Shown: piece after piece, positions 59,301-64,000 of the stretch
Numbering within the stretch: position 1 is the first letter of the stretch
Layout: each line of letters begins with the position of its first letter
DNA from: Antarcticimicrobium luteum
Lineage (GTDB): Bacteria; Pseudomonadota; Alphaproteobacteria; Rhodobacterales; Rhodobacteraceae
Direction: 5' to 3'
Length of the DNA stretch: 64,000 bases
Assembly (NCBI RefSeq): GCF_004358185.1
Contig: NZ_SMUV01000057.1
Span: 21,308 to 85,307 of the forward strand
The notes under the pieces: model-generated
What the model was told of the DNA's origin: nothing
The model's input: only the letters and a program-made list of their open reading frames with translations
The model's database searches: none
Made by a program: the position numbers and the translations under genes

Positions 59301-59930
59301 GAATTCCAGAAGTTTCCCGATGCTATAAGCGCCGGCAAACGTCGAATACTTATCGAGGAGCGACGCGTCACGTTCAATGCTGAAAATTTAGCCGCGCTTG
59401 ACGACGAGATTGATCTTCAAACGGCGTTCGTCGCTCAGAACATCGTCTGCTATCTTAGCGACCCCAGTTCATATTCGATTGACGATGACTTCCGCGAGAG
59501 ATTGCTTGCCACCGATATCTCGGACGACGAAAAGAGGTCGCTAATCGCTTTGATGGACTTGAGCGCTCTTCCCAGTCTTCCTGAGCGTGCCTGCATTGTC
59601 GGGCCGATCCTCTTGCGGACAAATGGCGCGCTACCTTCACTTACGTCAGATATCGTCAAAGCGCTCATCGTGAACGCTGAGACAGAAAGTACACAGGTAC
59701 AGCTCCTAAATCTACTCCACGAAACGCTCGATAAGAACGAAGTTCGTGAGGTCTTGGGACAGCTCCCTTACCCATATTCTAGAATCCAAACCGGATATGC
59801 ACGTCCCACTCTCAAGAGGACGAATGAGAACAGCGAACTTGTCAGATGGTTGGATGAGCGCGACATCATCTCTTCGGTAGGAAAGCCGTTCTGGTCGAAT
59901 GATATCAAGGTTAATCTATATCAGTCATAG
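56325..59930 (+). CDS. YobI-like membrane P-loop NTPase (putative defence protein)
   Basis: A 1201-residue protein with Walker A 'GPYGSGKSS' near residue 71, two membrane spans at about 145-165 and 187-207, and Walker B 'LVIVEDLDRFED' near 253 followed by 'DIFVTLREIN'. This is the layout of the YobI-like P-loop family, NTPases predicted to act in conflict or defence. The rest is a long helical, HEAT-like region without a recognised effector. 'LIDLAPT'-like 'FVDLAPTDQADQEGVYS' near the start is typical. I chose the ATG at 56325; a GTG at 56256, four bases after the hsdR stop, could also start it. G+C is lower than in hsdR. It may be an independent anti-phage gene or act with the type I system. 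Confidence 0.75.
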   Translation: MNTSFSKIGHWISGKLIKIAEALGLRSVSPVGPAKFVDLAPTDQADQEGVYSAALTFATASPDVSNIALTGPYGSGKSSIIRSFLKSYPRQALHISLAAFLPEAEDERRTVTKQEIERSILQQLLYGADANKLPLSRFKRIQSPGLWSIFRSLYILIGLLALWHVFHNRSEVFEGSYFKPFNLTNWTDISIAAFALIFLWSTIHHFYVASFGVSLKSISLKDIEIRPSSDDQDSILNRHLDEIVYFFQSTRYDLVIVEDLDRFEDSDIFVTLREINSLVNANVGVRRHVRFLYALRDDMFVNTDRTKFFEFIIPVIPIINSSNSIDMVLAQGERLELDGSLEQQFLREVSRYLSDLRLIHNIFNEYAIYVANLETDGENVLDATKLLAVLIYKNVYPRDFERLHRGEGHLAKILGRKDELITARERGYRFEIAELERDMAAAEQQVPKDLRELKMIYAMALFEALPDNTICVGRTNRERIALKNLADQENFDEFIVAPRLFHRNIHNQLAEHDNSTLQDRVDSEVSYAERVESIERKADAQKQSAHRRISHLRHEIKAIRTSKFNVLLRSSAQEIEGLFKDLGDGGDLARFLLLEGYLDDSYYQYTSLFHSGRLSPNDNKFLIQIRAFHTPEPMFPIDNPSEVIAGMREDDFSLDYALNVRLVDALLENEEHKDRLRKVFAYLSNEFPNQQEFFEAYYATGSHVGEFLMQLVDAWRDFVPAAIDGSSAVLHLAGIIEHLPPAMLAREREEHPGLSAFVADNLRDILDLLEGVDPVKLEELRIETKDLAAIDGYPNVARKLYELGHFCLNHGNFDYIFGSILGEDFGSDLRKRHYSRIRNSGAQPLLNRVESDFSAYFMNVLLEMDDDNEEDIEAILAVMSHDELEADDVEAFALRQTKLLPTLEEVPARYQAMLFRGTQIAPTWSNCLAFIRSENFEGGALIAFLGDDKVRAALLETPIPESKEALPLHRFLIDAEGLADIVYRDYIQALPREFQKFPDAISAGKRRILIEERRVTFNAENLAALDDEIDLQTAFVAQNIVCYLSDPSSYSIDDDFRERLLATDISDDEKRSLIALMDLSALPSLPERACIVGPILLRTNGALPSLTSDIVKALIVNAETESTQVQLLNLLHETLDKNEVREVLGQLPYPYSRIQTGYARPTLKRTNENSELVRWLDERDIISSVGKPFWSNDIKVNLYQS

Positions 59931-60003
59931 AGTTCACCGATGCCTCCGCTTCTTTCGCGTGCCCTCTTGAACCCACGTTTTCGACCGTCGGCGGGTACAT
60001 GTG

Positions 60004-61833
60004 CTAATTCGCAGCGCTTGGCGCGGTCCAAATTTTCTTGGCGTTTTCGAAGAGCGCGATAGATCGTTCTATTATCTTCGCCTCGTTCCAGCTGTCATGT
60101 TCGCAAAGACGCTTGTTTAGATAGAGGACGCTGTGATCTTCAAGCGCTTCTCGTTTTCCGCCGTCAGGATCGCCTTCCACCACCCAGGCTTTGTTCGACT
60201 GCGCGGGATTCAGCCTGTGGTTCAGCAATGACAGATTGCCGATTGTATGGATCAACTCACTTCGACGAAGCATTTCCTCGGCCTCTGAAATCTCACCCGG
60301 TAGTGGCCAGTTGGTCTGCCAAGTCTGGGGCATCACATGCTCAACTGTCAGATTTTTCGGAACATCCTTGGTTTCTGCAAAATCGCCGCGCAGCGCCGCC
60401 TCCATCGCTTCAAGGATCAAGCGCAGACGCGGGCGCGTCAGGTTTTCGTAGAGCGGATTGTTGATCCAGGCCTTTTTGAACTCATCATTACTTGGCCAGC
60501 GATCAAACTCTGCCGTCCGGCTTAGCAAGCTCACCCGAATTCTTTGCGGTATCTGGTCCGGCTCGCCTTCAATCTCTGCAATGAGATCGACAAACAGGCG
60601 ATTATAGCCCCTCGTACTCAAGCGGCAAACCATTCGCCGGACGAGGAAGGATTCTATGTCCGATAGCACTTCGGACAGCAGATCAGCGCGCGCGCCCAGT
60701 ACATCGAAGAGTTTGAGCAGGAACGGATAGGCCGTTCCGATATCCATAACTTTCAGGCGATCAAGGAAGGTCTTGATACGTGGACTTTCATGCCCCTCGA
60801 CGATCTCGCGGTAGATTTCACCGTACTTCTTGATGGTCTGGATCCGGTCCTCCGGCGATCCGGCATGCTCCCCGAGCGCAAAATCGCGATAGGCGGCGTA
60901 AAGATGAGCAGCAGATACATCGTCACCGGTCAGCAGCGTGAGGGCATGCTGAAGGAATATCTCGATCCGCGCGCGCCGTGCGTGACCACGACCGATCTCA
61001 GCCCGCCAGAACGGCGCGTCCTTATCAAATGCCTGCCAATATTTCTGGTAGACCTTCTCCGCATCGCCGCCATTGTCCTGGATTTCGCTTAAGAGCGAAT
61101 TCTTTACGAGATCAGCTGACAATAGCGGTGTACCCCGCGCGTTCAGAGTCTCGAAAATCAGCTGCGCATCATCCTTTTCATCGAGATCGATGACCACCAG
61201 CCGCACATTGTCCCGCACCGCACTGTAGAGTGCCGGAATTTTCTTGTCCTTTTCCGCCCCGTCATCCTCGGCAAGCCATTCGGAAATCGCATCATGAAAG
61301 AAAAGGTATCCGTCCGGAATGTTGCGCCCTACGGACTTTGCATCTGAGCGTACGCCAAAAGACTTGAGAAGAGCGGTGCGGTCTGCGCTTTCCATCACCA
61401 TCTGGTAATCGTCACGATCAGCATTCGTCGGCCAAATCTTGAAGCCTTCGTAGTCTTTGGTGCTCAGTGGGTGCTTGTTGCGGATAAGATTACCGATCGC
61501 CTTATGATACCGGCTGTCGTCTTCCAGCTTCACGGCATCCTCGAAAGCGCGTAGCAAAAGCTGCAGCGTCGTCAGCCGTTGCTGCCCGTCGATCAAAAGT
61601 CGGGTTTCGATCTGCCCTGGCGGCACCGACGGGCGGTCCTGCACAGACGCACCCAAGAAGTGCGAGCGCGGCTGCTTGCCAAGTAGCAGGTCCTCTGACA
61701 GGCGCCGCATATCTTCCCATAGCGGCTGCCACTGCTCCTCTTCCTTCCAGACATAGGGTCGCTGATAAAGCGGAACGCGATAAAGCACGTCCTTCTCAAA
61801 AAGATGTTGGATTGCCAACGTACCGACCTGCAT
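60004..61833 (-). CDS. DUF262-DUF1524 (GmrSD-type) restriction endonuclease
   Basis: A 609-residue protein. The N-terminal DUF262 (ParB-like) domain has 'YQRPYVWKEEEQW' and the NTP-linked motif DGQQR at 82-86. The C-terminal DUF1524 HNH-type nuclease has 'LTVEHVMPQTW' near 505 and 'HTIGNLSLLNHRLN..QSNKAW'. This two-domain layout is that of GmrSD-type type IV enzymes, which cut DNA with modified bases such as glucosylated hydroxymethylcytosine. It converges on the YobI-like gene. The ATG at 61833 is the natural start. Confidence 0.9.
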   Translation of the reverse strand: MQVGTLAIQHLFEKDVLYRVPLYQRPYVWKEEEQWQPLWEDMRRLSEDLLLGKQPRSHFLGASVQDRPSVPPGQIETRLLIDGQQRLTTLQLLLRAFEDAVKLEDDSRYHKAIGNLIRNKHPLSTKDYEGFKIWPTNADRDDYQMVMESADRTALLKSFGVRSDAKSVGRNIPDGYLFFHDAISEWLAEDDGAEKDKKIPALYSAVRDNVRLVVIDLDEKDDAQLIFETLNARGTPLLSADLVKNSLLSEIQDNGGDAEKVYQKYWQAFDKDAPFWRAEIGRGHARRARIEIFLQHALTLLTGDDVSAAHLYAAYRDFALGEHAGSPEDRIQTIKKYGEIYREIVEGHESPRIKTFLDRLKVMDIGTAYPFLLKLFDVLGARADLLSEVLSDIESFLVRRMVCRLSTRGYNRLFVDLIAEIEGEPDQIPQRIRVSLLSRTAEFDRWPSNDEFKKAWINNPLYENLTRPRLRLILEAMEAALRGDFAETKDVPKNLTVEHVMPQTWQTNWPLPGEISEAEEMLRRSELIHTIGNLSLLNHRLNPAQSNKAWVVEGDPDGGKREALEDHSVLYLNKRLCEHDSWNEAKIIERSIALFENAKKIWTAPSAAN

Positions 61834-62284
61834 CGCGTGCCGCCCCCTTCTCGTTAATCACTTTAACCCTATGACAGAAAAATTGGTTTTGAAACCTAGC
61901 CGTAACCGGCTTTCGTGAAGGGACAGCTTCGTCTTGCGCGGCAGACGTTCCCTTTCCCGAATTGCTGCAGATTTCACCAACGGCCGGTTTGACGGGCTGC
62001 AACGCCGCATTTCGATAAACGATCGAGTGTCTGCAATGGGGTCGGTCGGGCCTTTGGGCGCCGCAGCAAAACCACTAAGCTGCCGAGGTCATCAACAAAG
62101 CACTGTGGCCATTCGCGCTGGAAGAAATAGACGACCGACTACCGGTAAGGTTTGCGGCTCGAAGCCGCAGGTCGATATTCGCCAGATTGTAAAGTGATTT
62201 CCGAGTGGCGGCTTAAGATTTTCCAAGCCAACTCGACGCGCACCCTCGCGCTTCAAAAGGGATTTTGGGCGGCTTCGGCGCCGT

Positions 62285-62340
62285 CCCCCTCTAGAATAGA
62301 TAGAACCCTGTAAGGGTTATATTGGAGAGGGGGATTTTAC
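62285..62340 (+). repeat. Nested hairpin with A/T-rich tail
   Basis: Outer arms CCCCCTCT (62285-62292) and AGAGGGGG (62326-62333) enclose an inner AACCC/GGGTT stem; ATTTTAC follows on the plus strand. It may be a terminator or a recombination site; I could not tell which. Confidence 0.45.
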
Positions 62341-62961
62341 AACCCCAGTCCAGCAATTTCTATTTAGAAATTTATCTTCTGCTGCATTTACGCAACTATC
62401 CGGGGAGTGACGGGACTCAGCATGCAAAATCTAGGTTGTTCCCGATAAACAGTGACCGGTATCCTGTCGCCATCATGCTGAACAAGATCTCACATATCGC
62501 CCTCGAAGCCTTTTGGCTCATACGCTGATCAAATCTGGATCGGTGAAGGGAAAGTTTAGCCTGAAGCCTCGCTTGGCCCCCCGGACAAAGGCCCGAATCG
62601 TCTCACCAGAAATGGGATGATCCAGTCTCCGGCGGTGTACGGATCGAGCTTTACAGCCCCATCAGTCCAGATTTTCTCGGTTGGCGTCTGTTGATGCGTC
62701 GAATTCGCAGTCCCGGCGGGCTGCTCTTGATGACGAAAGGAAACTGCAAATAGCGGGCCGGGAGTTCAAGACCACAAGGTCTTCTACTCCACCCCGAAAG
62801 CTTTGTGTGCGAAGAAAAGGGAGAAAACAATTTTCGCATAAGCCATTGATATGGCTCACATTCTTCTCTCTCCGGCGGAATGCCGGTAAAGAGAGGCACG
62901 AAATGAAACAGTAAGCAGGAGGAACCGATATGATGAACTGATCCAGTCCAAAACGAAAACA

Positions 62962-62983
62962 CCGGAATGTTGGAGCATTCCGG
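62962..62983. repeat. 8-bp hairpin
   Basis: CCGGAATG (62962-62969) and CATTCCGG (62976-62983) form a perfect stem with a six-base loop. No T-run follows. Its role is unknown. Confidence 0.4.
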
Positions 62984-63274
62984 CGTGATCGTTCGAGGTA
63001 GACCGAAGCCCACCAGCGCTAACACTGGTCTTCTAGCGAATCCTGCATTCTGCCGCAAGGATTCCGCTCGAGCAACGGTTTCTCCTCCCCATAGGCCCCT
63101 TCCTCAGAACGACTGACAGGTCGACCAGCATCGCCGGAATGGCGGAGCGGGAACGGTCTCTCTTGTCCTCTCGCGGAAGGTTGCCCAAGCCGGACCGGCC
63201 TCATGCCGCTCCGAAGAGCGACCACCTTTGCCCGGCTTCGGGCAGGGTTTGATCTCTAGTGAGGAACTCTCTCA

Positions 63275-64000
63275 ATGACTAAACATGAACCGCGTGGGGG
63301 TGCTATCCCGACCGCTGATTATAATCCGTCCGGTCCGGCAGATGCGGATCGCTCTGTTGCCTCCGGCGCCAATGACGGGCCCAAGGCTGAACTCAGCCCG
63401 GTTGGAATGCTCTGCGACGACATCCTCTCGACCGTGGGCCGCTCGAACGGATTGTCGGACGAAGCTACCATGACTATCGGATCGCGGATCACGAATATCC
63501 TGATGCTCTTCCGTGATCAGGAGCATGGCGCGCGGGCCGCGAAGGAGAAAATCTCAGCGCTGAAACGTGATCTCCGGAACGTCCGCGGGCAGCTTGCCGT
63601 TTTGAAGCAGGAGCACTTTGGCGCGAGCTCCGAGAAGGGGCAGGTCCTGGATGATGATGACAACCAGGACTTCATGGTCGACGACGAGGAGGACGAGCCG
63701 AAGGAAAAACCAAAGGGCAAACGTAGGCGGAAGGTCTCTGAGGAAACCGAAGTCGTCATGGTTGACCACTATCCCGAAAACATGACCTGCGGCTGCTGCG
63801 GCGATCAGCTCAAATCAATCAAGAGGGAAGAGCGTGTGGGAAGCCTCCAGATCATCCCCGAACATGTGATCTTGGTAAAGGACGTCTACCACACCTGCGC
63901 CTGCAACAAGGACAGGCGAGACGCCGTGGTTCATCTGTGCAAGGCGCATGAGGTGAGCCAGCGGCGGGCGTGTTCAGTGCTCGGTGTCGACCGGTCGAGC
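63275..64000 (+). pseudogene. IS66 transposase TnpC fragment fused to the start of an IS3 orfB
   Basis: From the ATG at 63275 about 212 residues match the N-terminal part of an IS66 transposase with a long leader: the leucine-zipper segment 'ALKRDLRNVRGQLAVLKQEHFGASSEKGQ', an acidic/basic linker and the zinc region 'CGCCGDQL...VKDVYHTCACNKD'. From about 63914 the same frame becomes IS3 OrfB-like ('RRDAVVHLCKAHEVSQRRACSVLGVDRSS') and runs off the window. The IS66 catalytic DDE part is therefore lost, and no IS3 orfA or left end lies between. The chimaera probably arose by insertion plus deletion. Confidence 0.8.

Larger units (their letters stand above)
61834..63274. other. 1.4-kb stretch without a recognisable gene
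   Basis: No open frame here shows a known family. It holds two hairpins (62285-62340 and 62962-62983) and overlapping short frames on both strands around 62650-63060. On the minus strand a 65-codon frame (62662-62859) ends in a stop after which the same frame stays open for about 48 codons ('GETIRAFVRGAKRGF'); this could be a decayed gene. It separates the defence genes from the IS66 tnpC remnant. Confidence 0.5.

Noticed and set aside
62651..63058. Overlapping short frames on both strands in the island gap
   Set aside because: The frames overlap each other on opposite strands, lack ribosome sites and match no family; only a note on possible gene decay was kept.
44765..64000. CRISPR array or retron in the defence island
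   Set aside because: No regularly spaced direct repeats, cas genes or reverse transcriptase were seen.

Overview
The window looks like a chromosomal segment of a marine roseobacter (Rhodobacteraceae, Alphaproteobacteria; Ruegeria/Phaeobacter-like). The evidence is high G+C with strongly G/C-ending codons, an alphaproteobacterial RNase E with a long acidic insertion in its S1 region, a zeta-type F1-ATPase inhibitor (DUF1476), an unlinked gene-transfer-agent lysis pair beside ccm genes, a DctB/DctD pair, and a GTTC-N7-GTTC LexA box. Genus is an inference; no rRNA is present.

Positions 1-44764 are ordinary core chromosome. From left to right: a cytochrome P450 (cut by the window edge), a membrane hydrolase, ccdA, rne, an RTX calcium-binding protein, dctD-dctB, a purine block (purQ, an inserted zinc alcohol dehydrogenase, purS, purC), the ATPase zeta inhibitor, betaine-homocysteine methyltransferase, an FHA-serine protease, an enoyl-CoA hydratase, ccmH-ccmF, a GTA-type holin and endolysin, ccmE-argC, murI-plsC-like acyltransferase, a fused indolepyruvate ferredoxin oxidoreductase with a divergent LysR regulator, purL-bolA-grxD, zapA with a coiled-coil partner, transketolase, a methyltransferase, a LexA-boxed radical SAM gene, a corrinoid protein with a DUF1638 protein, sufE, a lipoprotein, rnd, purN-purM and a tRNA with anticodon CAU that carries tRNA-Ile2 features. 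Purine synthesis is spread over three loci (purQ/S/C, purL, purM/N).

Positions 44765-64000 are an accessory island starting directly after the tRNA 3' CCA. It opens with a frameshifted IS3 transposase remnant, then the left end of an IS66-family element (terminal GTAAGCG, tnpA, tnpB). The expected tnpC does not follow. Instead there are about 17 kb of cargo: a Lon-like AAA+ ATPase; a type I restriction-modification operon (hsdM, hsdS, a coupled protein that joins a methyltransferase-like piece, an S-type recognition region and a HEPN/DUF4145-like tail, a CxxC protein, hsdR); a 1201-residue YobI-like membrane P-loop NTPase; and a convergent DUF262-DUF1524 (GmrSD-type) endonuclease. About 1.4 kb of apparently non-coding DNA follows, then a long-form IS66 tnpC fused in frame to the start of an IS3 orfB. 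This is a defence island carried between split transposase genes.

The strongest candidates for something undescribed are the hsdS-coupled fusion protein (50414-51910), its co-location with the YobI ATPase and GmrSD gene, and the split IS66 architecture around them.
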